Shown piece after piece: positions 53,524 through 64,000 of a stretch of DNA of 64,000 nt. Under the pieces are notes generated by a model. It saw only the letters and a program-made list of their open reading frames with translations. It made no database searches and was not told the DNA's origin. The stretch spans positions 545,186 to 609,185 of the forward strand of contig NW_024396725.1 in assembly GCF_004115215.2 (NCBI RefSeq), given 5' to 3'. Both the position numbers and the translations under genes were made by a program. Origin of the DNA: Ornithorhynchus anatinus (taxonomy: Eukaryota; Chordata; Mammalia; Monotremata; Ornithorhynchidae). Every line of letters begins with the position of its first letter. Positions within the stretch are counted from its first letter, which is position 1.

Positions 53524-54445
53524 ATGGATATCAGTGACACCATCTTGGAGACAGTGATTCTGTTACAGACCAGCAGTGGGGTGTCAGGGAAAGTCTTGAT
53601 CCTCCTGTTTTATGCCCATATAGTCTTCTCCAGGCACAAGCTCAGGTCATCAGACTTTATCCTCAGCTACTGGGCCTTGACCAACATCATCATGCTTCTT
53701 ATCTATTGAATCCCAGAGACCATTAATGCTTGGGGATGGAGAAATTTCCTGGACATCATTGATGCAAAATCATCTCACGTATCTACTGGATGGGGACTTG
53801 TCATCTATACTACCTTCCTCCTGAGCATCTTTCAGGCCATCACCATCAGCCTCAGCACTTCCCGGTGGGCAGGGTCAAAGCCAAATTACTCAAATGCATC
53901 ATCCACTGTTTTGTCTTTTTCTGGGTCTTTAATCTGCTGATTGACATTAATACACTGGTGCATGCGAAAGGCCCCCAGAACATTACCAATATTCCCATTG
54001 CATATGATTTTAAATATTGTTCAGTTACTATTCTTAGTGCAGATGTCACCCTGATAAATGCCATTTTACTCTCTGGCCATGATCTGCTCTTCATGGGACT
54101 CACGAGTATGGCTACCGGCCACATGGTGGCTTTCCTGTACAGACATCACGGGCAGGTCTGACACCTACACGTTCCTGGCCACTCCACCAGGGTGATGCCT
54201 GAGGTCCGAGCGGCCAGGTTGGTCATTGCTCTGGCCACCTTCTATGTCCTCTTTAAGGGCGACAGTCCATTGTGTTCAGCATTTTACTCAACATGAAAGA
54301 AAGGTCTCCTCTGTTGGTGAATGTCCACATGGTGATGTCATTTGACTTTTCAGTCACCTGTCCCTTCCTGGTGATTCACAGTGACAGGAGGATGAGAACG
54401 TTCTGGAAAAAGGAATCATCTGTTTCCATCATAGATTCTTCATAA
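53524..54445 (+). pseudogene. V1R-5B, duplicate of V1R-5A, pseudogene
   Basis: MDISDTILETVILLQTSSGV, then GKVLILLFYAHIVFSRHK: the TM1 GN of the family is GK here. The same TGA after LLIY (53707), the same TM3-TM4 frame changes, the same GQV-TGA and the same C-terminal FWKKESS as in V1R-5A. About nine differences from 5A occur in the first 130 bp and far fewer afterwards, which may reflect partial gene conversion or uneven drift. Non-functional. Confidence 0.93.
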
Positions 54446-55020
54446 AATCTCAAGGAAGCTGTCAGTCTTCCCACTAAACCCCTAGGGAGGCTCAAAGTCA
54501 GAGAGGTAGAATCCTGAAGAATGAATCAGTTTAAGTAGGCTTGAACTTCACCTAAACAGAGATCCCCTGTCCTCACCGACACCAGGTGAGGGGACGGGGA
54601 AGGCGAACAATGCAACGACTTCCCATGATGAGATAGTTATAACTCAAGGCATCCACTCAACAATCAGAGCAGTTCAGCTGCCAGAAGTGCTGCAGTGCCA
54701 ACTCTTGTTTCCAAGACCCAGTTCTTTCAATCTAACTGGGTCAATTCTTTCCAAATTTTCCTTGGTGCCTAAACAAATCAACTTGATACTCAGCCCACCT
54801 ACATCACCGTGAAACTTTTATAACTATCCTTACACTCTGCCATTTCCTGTTTTGGTAATTTATTTCGAGATTTGTCTCCCCCATAGACTGTATGCTCGTT
54901 GTGGGCAGGGCTCATGTCCACAGCCTCTATTGTGCTGTATATTCTCAAGTGCTTAATAGAGTGCTCTTCACATAGTAAGCAGTAAATAAGTACCATTGGT
55001 TGACTGAGTAATTGTGTGGT
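54446..55020 (+). other. 3' flank of V1R-5B with L2 tail
   Basis: Same content as 41483-42050: unique flank to about 54810, then the L2 tail (GACTGTATGCTCGTTGTGG ... AATAAGTACCATTGGTTG). Confidence 0.7.
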
Positions 55021-55062
55021 CATTCCTCTCTCGTGGAAACACTAGACACACTTGGTTTCCCC

Positions 55063-55335
55063 TAAAATAATAATGATAATAAGTATGGTATTTATTAAGC
55101 ACTTACTATGTGCTAAGCAATGTTCTAAGTGCTGGGATAGATACAAGGTAACCAGGCTGTCCCAAATGGGGCTCAGAGTCTTAATCCCCATTTTACAGAT
55201 GTGGTAACTGAGGCATAAAGAAGTCAAGTGGTTTGCTCCAGGTCACACAGCAGGCAAGTGGCAGATCTGAGTTTGGAACCCACCTCCTCTGAATCCCAAG
55301 CCCATGCTCTTTCCACTAAGCCCGTGCTCTTTCCT
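55063..55335 (-). repeat. MON1 SINE, copy B
   Basis: AATAATAATGATAATAAGTA to CTAAGCCCGTGCTCTTTCC. Confidence 0.86.
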
Positions 55336-55349
55336 ATTTCTCTCCCCAT

Positions 55350-57295
55350 ATATTGGTATTTTTATTATCATATTTATCAAGTGCTTACTAAGTGCTAGGC
55401 ACTGTTCTAAGCACTGGGGTAGATACAAGGTAATCAGTTGAACACAGTCCATGTCCCACTTGAGGCTCACAGTCTTTATCCCCATTTTACAGATGAGGTA
55501 ACTGAGGGACAAAGAAGGGAAGTGACTTGCCCAAGATCAGACAGCAGACAAATGCTGTGTGCAGAAATGCAGAATTCTTTAACTCCCATTCTCTCCTGGA
55601 CCCCCTCCAATCTGGCTTCCGTCCCCTCCACTCTACTGAGACTGCTCTCTCAAAGGTCACCCATGACCTCCTTCTTGCCAAATCCAGTGGCTCCTACTCT
55701 ATCCTAATCCTCCTTGACCATTCAGCTGCCTTTGACACTGTTGACCATCCCCTTCTCCTCCACTCCTTATCTCACCTTGGCTTCACGGACTCCATCCTCT
55801 CCTGGTTCTCCTCTTATCTCTCTGGCCGGTCATTCTCGGTCTCCTTCGCAGGCTCCTCCTCCCACTCCCGTCCTCTAACTGTTGGGGTCCCTCAAGGGTC
55901 AGTTCTTGGCCCTCTTCTGTTCTCCATCTACATTCACTCCCTTGGTGAACTCATTTGCTCTCATGGCTTCAACTATCATCTCTATGCAGATGACACACAG
56001 ATCCTCTCCCCCTCCCTTCAGGCTCGTATCTCCTCCTGTCTCCAAGACGTCTCTACCTGGATGTCTGCTCACCACCTAAAACTCAACATGTCCAAAACCA
56101 AGCTCCTTGTCTTGCCTCCCAAGCCCTGTCCTCTTCCTGACTTCCCTATCACTGTGGATGGTAGACCATCCTTCCCGTCTCTCAAGCCTGCAACCTTGGT
56201 GTCATCTTTGACTTGGCTTTCTCATTCACCCCACACATCCAATCCGTCACCAAGACCTACCGGTCTCAACTTTATAATATCACCAAGATCCGCCCTTTCC
56301 TCTCCACCCAAATGGCTATCTTACTGGTACAGGCTGTCATAATATCCCGACTGGATTATGTGTCAGCCTTCTCTCTGATCTCCCTTCCTCCTGTCTCTCC
56401 CCACTCCAGTCTATTCTTCATTCTGCTGCCCGGCTCCTCTTCCTGCAGAAATGCTCTGGGCATGTCACTCCCCTTCTTAAAAACCTCCAGTGGTTGTCTA
56501 TCAACCATCGCATGAAACAAAAACTTCTCACTCTAGGCTTCAAGGCTCTCCATCACCTTGCCCTCTCCTACCTCTCCTCCCTTCTCTCTTTCTACTCCCC
56601 ACCCTGCATGCTCCGCTCCTCTGCCTCCCACCTCCTCACCATCCCCCGTTCTTGCCTATCCCGCCGTCGACCCCTGGCCCATGTCCTCCTGCTGTCCTGG
56701 AATGCCTTCCCCGCTCACCTCCACCAAAGTAGTTCCCTTCCCCTCTCCAAAGCCCTACTTAGAGCTCACCTCCTTCAAGATGCCTTCCCAGACTGAGCTT
56801 CCCCTTTTCCCTCTGCTCCCTCTGCTGCCCCTCTGCCCCCCTTCACCTCCCCTCAGCTAAGTCCCCTTCCCCCCTTTCCCTCTGCTCTTTTCCCTCTCCC
56901 TTCCCCTCCCCTCAGCACTGTGCTCGTCTGCTCAATTCTATATATTTTTATTACCCTATTTATTTTGTTAACGAGATGTACATCACCTTGATTCTATTTA
57001 TTGCTATTGTTTTAATGAGATGTACATCTCCTTGATTCTATTTATTGCTATTGTTTTGTCTGTCTGTCTCTCCCCAGTTAGACTGTAAGCCCGTCAATGG
57101 GCAGGGACTGTCTCTGTTGCCAATTTATACATTCCAAGCGCTTAGTACAGTGCTCTGCACATGGTAAGCTCTCAATAAATACTACTGAATGAATGAATGA
57201 ATAAATGAATGAAAATGGGGGAGCTGGGATTAGAATCCAGATCCTCTGTCTCACAGGCCTGTGCTCTATCCATCAGGCCATACTATTTCCCCTCA
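55350..57295 (-). repeat. MON1 split by an L2, copy B
   Basis: Left part TTGGTATTTTTATTATCATA to CAGACAAATG (55554); right part from GGGGGAGCTGGGATTAGAAT. Same insertion as copy A. Confidence 0.85.
55555..57212 (+). repeat. L2 with longest open reverse transcriptase, copy B
   Basis: Open for about 215 codons of true ORF2 from 55560. It begins ahead of [20 protein letters not shown], then has [17 protein letters not shown] (motif A region), [45 protein letters not shown] (catalytic YADD near 55985), [20 protein letters not shown] and [10 protein letters not shown] frameshift after the TVDGRP stretch moves the thumb region ([40 protein letters not shown]) into other frames, ending AHLLQDAFPD (56796). 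The endonuclease domain is absent (5' truncation). AAATG flanks (55550-55554, 57213-57217) match copy A. Confidence 0.94.
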
Positions 57296-57858
57296 GTGTC
57301 AACCACGGACTCCCCTTCCACCTATCAATCCATAACCAGGGGAGTCCCACAAAGCCAGGGTCCTGGGTCTCCCACCTTATCATTCTAAATGCAACCAGAG
57401 AGTTTATCTGTTCACTGGATTTCTGCTACCACCTTCATACAGAAGGCTCCCACATCCATATCTCAATTTCCAATCTCTCTCTTGCTATGGGGTTTATGAC
57501 ATGCTGTGGTTGGTGGTGCTGAGAACACTGAGCTCTGGGCTGGAGCATCTGAAGCCACGTGTGACCCTGAGGGTGCGAGTGGCAGACTCTCACTGAAGAT
57601 TCAGGCTTGGCTCCTGGCAGAGCTGGGCTAAGGGTGGGAACTGGAATGTCCTTGGGGATGCAGGATCCTGCACTGATGCTGCCATGCCTCTGAATGGGGA
57701 TCTCTGATGGTCAATTAGCAGTGGGTAATTGTGAGTAGAGATCTGGGCTCATTTTGCCCCAGACTAGAGGGCAGCAGGGAGGGGAATCTGGGCATTTCCA
57801 CAGATGTCTCAGTCTGAGTGTCAGAGCAGATTAGTGTTCAGCGAATCACTAATTCACA

Positions 57859-57895
<37 letters not shown>

Positions 57896-58033
57896 CATTC
57901 CTTGAGGGAGGGCAGAGATGAGGAAAACCACCAATAAATGCTGTCTAAGCTCTGTCCTGTCAGTCTGATTGCCCTTGAGCTGCCCATCTAGCCAGCAAGA
58001 GCAATGGAGATGGGCGAGTAGGAGAAAGCCATC
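57296..58033 (+). promoter_or_regulatory. V1R promoter/5' exon block, unit 5, copy B
   Basis: As copy A: GATGGTCAATTAGCAGTGG, GCAGATTAGTGTTCAG, (CA)n at 57855-57894, TCCTTGAGGGA (57899-57909), CCAATAAATGCTG (ATAAAT 57934-57939), then GAGATGG|GCGAGTAGGA at 58013/58014. The GC donor is shared with copy A. The coding exon it would serve lies beyond the window. Confidence 0.55.
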
Positions 58034-59088
58034 TTCTATCAGTGTGATTTCAGGCTTTCCTTAAGATCTCTACCGCTTCAGATTAGAATTTAGTTCATCT
58101 CTCAGGTGGTGACTGGCTGGGAGGCCTGGGACAGAAAGAGGAGGTTGTCTAGCACACATCTCCCTGAGCCTCATGGTTCCCCCTCCTTCCTTGTTGCTGG
58201 GGTAAGGGGGTTGCTTGGATGGGACCATGGCCTGGAAGAGGCTTATTTCTGTCCTTTCTCAGCTGCCCTCCAGGACACTTCTGACCCAGCAATGCTCCCA
58301 CCTTCCATAGGAGCAAGAGGGGTAGAGTGGACAGAGATTGCCATACCACAGAGTCCCCCACTTCAGCCCTGGTAGTTAGAATGGAGGTGGAAGTATCGCA
58401 GAGTAAAGCTGCAGTAAATCAATCAATCATAGTTATTGAGCAGTTACTGTGTGCAGATCACTGAACTGAGCTTGGGTGAGCACAACACGAAACAGTAGGC
58501 TTTAACCATCTCTGTCCACAAGGAGCTTTAAAATTAGGGGAGAGGCACATATTAAAATAAACTGGAGAAATAATGTGTCAGTGAATAGAGCTTGGGCTTG
58601 TGAAGGACCTGGGTTTTAATTCTACCTGTTGTATCCTTGGGCATGTCACTTCACTCTTCTCTGCCTCCTTTACCTCATCTGTAAATTGGGGATTAAGACT
58701 GTGAGTCCCAAGTGGGATATGGACTGTGTCCAATCTGACTACCTTTTATCTACCCAAGTGCTTAGAAGTGTGTTTGGCACATAGTAAGTGGTTAACAAAT
58801 ACCACAATTATTATTATTGTTGTGATTGTTACAGAGCCAAGTTCTGTTCCGTATGAGTTCTCCTCCTTCTCCCCAATTCAGGTCCTATGACTCCTTTCCC
58901 TCTGACTCTCACATTCCCCCTCTTTCTTCTCCCTCATTCTTTCCCTCTCTATTGTTCCTGGGTCACAGAAGTGGCCGACCTTTCCCCTGTACCCCTTGTC
59001 CCAGGCAGTGTGACTCTCCCATCCCAGACCTGTACCCTTCTGTCAGAGATGCAGAAAGGGGTGAGCCCAGTGGAGGCAGCTAAACCCT
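58034..59088 (+). other. Copy B mixed segment
   Basis: Equivalent of 45066-46110: unique sequence, L2 minus tail (58419-58560), MON1 plus (58564-58822), unique sequence. No gene recognised. Confidence 0.6.
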
Positions 59089-59436
59089 CTTTTTCCCCTT
59101 TTCCCTCTGCTCCTCCACCTCTCCCTTCCCATCCCCACAGCACTGTACTCGTCCGCTCAACTGTATATATTTTCGTTACCCCATTTATTTTGTTAATGAA
59201 TTGTACATCGCCTTGATTCTATTTAGTTGCCATTGTTTTTACGAGATGTTCTTCCCCCTGACTCTATTTATTGCCATTGTTCTTGTCTGTCCGTCTCCCC
59301 CGATTAGACTGTAAGCTCGTCAAACGGCAGGAACTGTCTCTATCTGTTGCCGACTTGTTCATCCCAAGCGCTTAGTACAGTGCTCTGCACATAGTAAGCG
59401 CTCAATAAATACTATTGAATATTGAATGAATGAATA
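59089..59436 (+). repeat. Young L2 3' end, only in copy B
   Basis: Begins CTAAACCCTCTTTTTCCCC and ends ACTATTGAATATTGAATGAA. Copy A has TGGAGGCATCCTTACTAATG across the empty site, so the insertion, with loss of about 5 bp of target, came after the duplication or is lineage-specific. By eye about seven mismatches in 345 bp to 15516-15863. Confidence 0.93.
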
Positions 59437-59758
59437 CTAATAGGGTGCAGCAGGTGGGTAGTGATTTTTCATTAGAACTAATGCCCAGGACTGCGCTGGG
59501 CTGCTGTGAGATTAGGGGGAGGGACAGGCTTGCTCACTGTGCTCTCTCTGACGTGACATCACCATCCAGTGCTTGTAGATCTCTATTTTATTCTGCAGAG
59601 CCCCCTAACCCATGATTTCTGAAGTGAAGATCAATGATAGGAGCGATACCCTTCATACATTATTCCCGTCCCACGACTCTCTCTAAGAGAGTATTCATCA
59701 GACTGTGGTGCCTAATTGCTTAAACTGGAGAATATTATTTCCCAAATCTGAAGATCCT
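59437..59758 (+). other. Copy B unique sequence
   Basis: Equivalent of 46115-46436 (ACTAATAGGGTGCAGCAGG ... TCTGAAGATCCTTGCTTC). No gene. Confidence 0.55.
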
Positions 59759-60388
59759 TGCTTCAAAGCACTCAATCATCCTCTCACCTTACCTCCCTGA
59801 TTACCTATATGACCCAGACCACTCAGTTCACTCCTGTAACACCAACCTACTCACTGTACCTTGATCTCTACTATCTTGCCACTGATCCCTCACCCATATC
59901 CTGCTTCTGCACCCTCCCCTTTTCTTATCCAACAGATGGCCACTCTCCCTGTCTTCATAGTCTTATTAAAAGTACATCTCCTCCAAGAGGCCTTCCATGA
60001 CTCCCCCCTCATTCATTCTTCTCCCACTCTAGTCTGCATCACCTTTGCATGTGAACTTGTACCTTTTATTCACCTAATCCTCAGCCCCTCAGGACTTATA
60101 TACATATCTGTAATTTATTCATTCATATTAATGTCTGTCTCCCCCTCAAGACTATAAACTTGTGGGCAGGGAGCCTATTTCCCCACTCTTCTATATTGTA
60201 CTTTCCAAAGCATTTAGTACAGTCCTTTACACACAGTAATCTCTTGATCATTCAGTCATGTTTATTGAGCACTTACAGTCTGCAGAGTACAGTACAACAG
60301 AGGTGGTAGACAGATTCCCTGCCTACAGTGAGCTCCCAGTCTAGAGGGGAAGACAGTCATTAATAAAGATAAATGAATAAATGAATAT
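59759..60388 (+). repeat. Old L2 3' end plus reverse L2 tail, copy B
   Basis: Plus-strand L2 59759-60247, then minus-strand tail 60248-60388; same arrangement as 46437-47060. Confidence 0.78.
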
Positions 60389-60794
60389 GATTGATTGTTC
60401 CTTCCTGGACTCACCATTAATGTTAGCCATTTTAATGGAACAAAAGACCTAGGATTCCATGAGCATTGCTCTGTATATAAGAGTTTCAGAGATTTAGCAC
60501 TGAAAAGTAATCCCTGTTTCTTGCTCTGTCTCACTGTCTCTCTCATCCTGACTCCCCTATTATCGGTATATCTCTATATAGTAGTAGTTGCATTTATTTA
60601 GTGTGGGGCATTGTGCATGGGATTTGGAAATACAAAATAAAGAAGTGACATATTCCTTTCCCTCAAGAACCTTCCACTGCAATGGGGTAGATATATCAAA
60701 AAAGAATTAATCAAAATAAATAATGGAATGTGCAAGTGAGAAAACATATACATAAACCCACTGGATGGGTGGTTATCAATACGGTGATACATAG
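60389..60794. other. Unassigned plus ancient L2-like sequence, copy B
   Basis: Equivalent of 47061-47464. Confidence 0.45.
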
Positions 60795-61065
60795 AAAAGC
60801 AGCATTGCTTAGTGGATAGAGCCTGGGCCTGGGAGTCAAAAGGACCTGAGTTCTAATTCTGACTCTGCCACTTGTCTTGAACAAATCTCTTCACTTCTCT
60901 GTGCTTCAATTACCTCAACTGTAAAATGAGGATTAAGACTGTGAGCCCAATGTGGTACGGAGACTGTGTCCAACCCAATTCCTTGTATCTAACCCAACAC
61001 TTAGTACAGTCCCTAGCACACAGTAAGTGCATAAAAAATTCAACAGTTATTATTAGTAATATTTG
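60795..61065 (+). repeat. MON1 SINE, copy B
   Basis: AAGCAGCATTGCTTAGTGGA to ATTCAACAGTTATTATTAG. Confidence 0.9.
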
Positions 61066-61133
61066 TAGTATTTACACACACGTAGCGGCCTGGGAGTAAG
61101 GGTACCTGAATTCTAAAATCAGCTCTGCCAAAC

Positions 61134-61404
61134 AATAATAATAACAATTATGGCATTTTTTAAGCACTTACTATCTGCCGAGCACTGTTCTAAGGACTGT
61201 AGTAGATACAAGGTAATGAAGCTGACCCACCAGGGGCTCACGGTCTAAATCCCCATTTAACAGATGAGGTAACTGAGGCACAGAGAAGTTAAGTGGCTTG
61301 CTCAAGATCACACAGCAGAGAAGTGGCAGAGCCAGGATTTGAACCCATGTCCTCTGACTCCTAAACCTGTGATCTTTCCACTATGCAACACTGCTTCTCA
61401 ATGC
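61134..61404 (-). repeat. MON1 inserted, minus, copy B
   Basis: AACAATAATAATAACAATTA to ATGCAACACTGCTTCTC. Confidence 0.9.
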
Positions 61405-61475
61405 CTTCTCAGTGACCTTGGGCAAGTCACTTGGCTCTCTGTACCTCACTTTCCTCAAATGTGAAATGAAGACAA

Positions 61476-61593
61476 AATACCTGTTCTCCCTCCTAGTTAG
61501 ACTGTGAACCCCATGAGCGTCAGGGCTGTATCCGAATACCTGTTCTCCCTCCTAGTTAGACTGTGAACTCCACGAGCATCAGGGCTGTATCCG
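61476..61593 (+). repeat. 59-bp tandem duplication, copy B only
   Basis: AATACCTGTTCTCCCTCCTA ... GCTGTATCCG occurs twice head to tail (61476-61534 and 61535-61593) with about three differences. Copy A has it once at about 48147-48206. Confidence 0.93.
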
Positions 61594-61676
61594 ACCTAGT
61601 TGACCTGTATCTTCCCCAGGACGTAGACCATTGTTTGACACATAATATATGCTTAACAAATACCATAAAGCGCACA

Positions 61677-62275
61677 CACTCACTCCTCATTCTCAAAAGT
61701 CACATTCAATCTGCTAAATCCTAAACCCTACTTGTCCTTTTTACACATGATCTCTGGGATCCACCCCATTCCTGGATCCACCCCTTTCCTCTCCACCCCA
61801 AAAGTGACCATCCTGTTATAAAGTCCAATTGTATCACGATCAGGCTATTGCATCAGCTTCTTTGCTGATTTCCCCCACTACTGGAGGAATGATATTCTCA
61901 AAGGATGCCGGCCCAATTTAATCTCCTCTCCTCAAGTCCCAGCACTGACTCCCTACTTCCCACCATATTCAACAAAAGTTTCTCACAATCACCCACTGGG
62001 CTCTTCACTGTCTGTCCTCTCACTTCTCTGCTCTCCTTTTTACTAGTCCCCAGCTCACTGTCTCTGCTCCTTCTAAACCAAATTTCTAGCCATACCTCAG
62101 TCTCAACTGCCATCTCCTTCCCCTGACTCAAACTATTCTCTCTGCTTGAAGGTCTCAGCTGGGTGGAGATCCCAGCTCTCTCCACCTTCAAATCCCTGCT
62201 AAAATCCTATCTCCTTCAAGAAGCCTTTCCCAATTAATCTCCCAGGGACTTAAACCAAATAAATCCATCAGTCAC
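61677..62275 (+). repeat. Old L2 3' part, copy B
   Basis: Equivalent of 48285-48890, with a 3-bp deletion in the CCTCCTCTCAC run. Confidence 0.6.
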
Positions 62276-62906
62276 CTCTAGAATTTATCAATAATAATTG
62301 TACTAATGATGGCATTTGTTAAGTATTTACTATATGTCAAACACTGTTCAAAATCCTGAACAAGGATGAGCAAGATTGTACGAGTGAAACCAACACTGTC
62401 CAATTGTGTCAACAGAGAGCCTGGACTGATATTTTCTAGTGCTCTGTATGAAATCTGGAGAACAATACCAGAGCAGTTCTAGGCCTTGATGCCCCAATGC
62501 CAAAAGCTCTTGAAGCATACAGTGCACAGTCCAATGGACAGATTATACACCTAAGAGTCAAGAGTTCCAGGATTGAGTTATGACTCTGCTCTGGTCTGCT
62601 GGGTGACTCCGGGCAAGTCACTTAACCCAGTAGGGCTTCTGTTTCCCCATCTATAAAAAGAGGAGCTGATTCCTCTTGTCCCCTTCTTTGGGGCTGTGAG
62701 ATTATCGAGATTCATGAGATTATCAAGTATCTATCCCATCAGTAGCACTGAGCTTCATCCACGCTAATCTCTTAATATAGACCATAAGAAAATTGGTTTG
62801 TATTCCTTCATAAGGAATTGAATGGGGGTTTAATGTTTGGAAAGCAGTTTTGCTCACCACTACATCATCCAACCAGGCCTTCCTTGTCCTGAGTCTGATT
62901 ACGTTT
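62276..62906. other. MON1/MIR-like fragments and unique sequence, copy B
   Basis: Equivalent of 48895-49520. No gene. Confidence 0.5.
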
Positions 62907-63110
62907 CTAGAGGGAGAGCAGTGGTTCTTGCTCTTTCTTTCTAGAGTCCTCAAGAACCATGATCTGTAACATCCCTTTGGCCACAGGTCTAGAGGGAGAG
63001 TAGGGTTTCTTGTTCCTCCTATCGTCCTTGAGAACCTAATAAGGTGACATCTCTCTGGCTGCAGCTCTAGAGAGAGACCAGTCATTTTTGTTCCCCCTTT
63101 GAATTGATTC
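62907..63110. repeat. Three diverged units of about 80 bp, copy B
   Basis: CTAGAG unit starts at 62907, 62989 and 63067, the same 82 and 78 bp spacing as in copy A. Confidence 0.75.
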
Positions 63111-63167
63111 CAAACCGAATATAACTGCCCCCCAAGAGTGAGTGAGATGAGTAACACTGAAGAGATT

Positions 63168-63805
63168 ATTTAATCAATAAATAAATGATATTAATTGAGT
63201 GCTTACTATGAACAGAGCACTTTACTAAATGCTTTGGAGAGTACACTGCAGCAGAGTTGGTAGACACAGTCCCTGCCCAAAAGGAACCTTACAGTCCATA
63301 GGAGACAGACATTAAAATACATTACAGAATGTGAAAATGACAGACTATAAAGGTACATACATAAGTGTTAATTAGGGGGAGCAAGGACGAGTAGCAAAGT
63401 ACTTAAGAGATACAAATCCAGGTGTATAGAAGAGATAGAAAGGAGGGTGAATAGAAGAAATAAGGGCTTAATCAGGGAAGGCCTCCTAGAAGAAATGTGA
63501 TTATCGGTGGGTTATGAAGATGGAGAGAGCGGGCAGATATAAAGAAGGAGAGAATTCCAGGCCAGAAGGAGGATGTGTGCATGAAGGTGGTTGTAGAATA
63601 GATGAGAAGGAGGTACAGAGAGTAGTTTGGCATTAGCAAAGTGAAGTGCTCAGGTTGGGTTGTAGTAGGAAATTAGTTAAGGTAGGAGTGGAGACCTGAT
63701 TAAATGTCTTAAAAATGAGGATACAGAGTTTTTGTTTAACTCAAAGATGGATGGGCAACCACTGGAAATTTTTAAGGAATAGAGGGACATGAACTGAAGA
63801 GATAA
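63168..63805 (-). repeat. Old L2, minus, copy B
   Basis: Equivalent of 49785-50440. Confidence 0.88.
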
Positions 63806-64000
63806 AGGTAAGAGAGTGAGAATATAGGAAGAGTGGGAAAATCATAGTTGCTTATTCTGCTCCTGTCACAGGCTTCCCAACCCTGCTCTCCCTACAGGGT
63901 CATGGGGGAATACAAGTCCAGAAAGTCAAAATGGATGCAGGAGACTGTTGTCAGCAGGATTCAAAGTTGTGCAGGGGCATCATGATAAATTCCAAGCAGT
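63806..64000. other. Unassigned sequence to window end
   Basis: Equivalent of 50441-50620; copy B runs off the window here. Confidence 0.5.

Larger units (their letters stand above)
61085..61672 (+). repeat. MON1 split by reverse MON1, copy B
   Basis: As 47755-48280, with the right part lengthened by the 59-bp tandem duplication. The inner minus-strand MON1 spans 61134-61404. Confidence 0.82.
53061..64000 (+). repeat. Segmental duplication, copy B
   Basis: Second copy of 40100-50620. Beginning at the gap, it matches copy A from inside a MON1 onward and continues to the window end. Private differences include a 348-bp L2 insertion (59089-59436), a 59-bp tandem duplication (61476-61593), a longer (CA)n and many point changes. 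Confidence 0.93.

Noticed and set aside
1-64000. LTR retroelement, DNA transposon with inverted termini, CRISPR or bacterial operon
   Set aside because: No pol-like or envelope-like frame, paired terminal repeats, spacer array or gene-dense operon was seen on either strand; the repeat content is explained by L2, MON1 and simple repeats.

Overview
The window looks like a monotreme genome, most likely platypus, in a vomeronasal type 1 receptor (V1R) cluster. Three things point there. V1R coding exons are densely packed and mostly broken. The interspersed repeats are almost all LINE L2 and the L2-mobilised tRNA-headed SINE called MON1 here (a monotreme CORE/MIR-type SINE). There are no Alu-, B1- or L1-type repeats. 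I saw no prokaryotic gene, CRISPR array or recognisable LTR element.

Receptor genes: seven V1R coding exons. V1R-1 (3297-4226), V1R-2 (12180-13099), V1R-3 (24044-24969), V1R-4 (29253-30430), V1R-5A (40561-41482) and V1R-5B (53524-54445) lie on the + strand and are pseudogenes. V1R-6 (51408-52313) lies on the - strand and is open over 301 codons. Each + strand coding exon follows a long pyrimidine-rich tract ending in AG (a 3' splice site). About 1 to 6.5 kb upstream of most of them lies a conserved block ending in a 5' splice site, in the best copies CAG|GTGAGTAGG. I interpret these blocks (ending near 7234, 17617, 28326, 36187, 45045 and 58013) as promoter plus 5' noncoding exon of the next receptor.

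Layout: 1-3250 intergenic DNA and repeats; 3297-4226 V1R-1; 6411-13540 unit 1 (promoter block, repeat-filled intron, V1R-2, 3' flank); 16801-25260 unit 2 (V1R-3), with about 3 kb of extra sequence at 18309-21372; 27739-32080 unit 3 (V1R-4, coding exon split by a MON1); 35396-41845 unit 4 (V1R-5A). About 40100-50620 (copy A) and 53061-64000 (copy B) are two copies of one segment differing by a few percent, separated by V1R-6 and a 100-N gap. Units 1, 2 and 4 also align along their introns, sharing an old MON1, a CT-rich tract and an old L2, so the array arose by repeated tandem duplication.

How the parts work together: if expressed, V1R-6 would be a seven-helix chemoreceptor in vomeronasal sensory neurons. 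The remaining receptors are relics, though several keep splice sites and promoter-like blocks. Nested MON1 and L2 insertions give a relative chronology. Repeat boundaries were read by eye and may be off by 5-20 bp.
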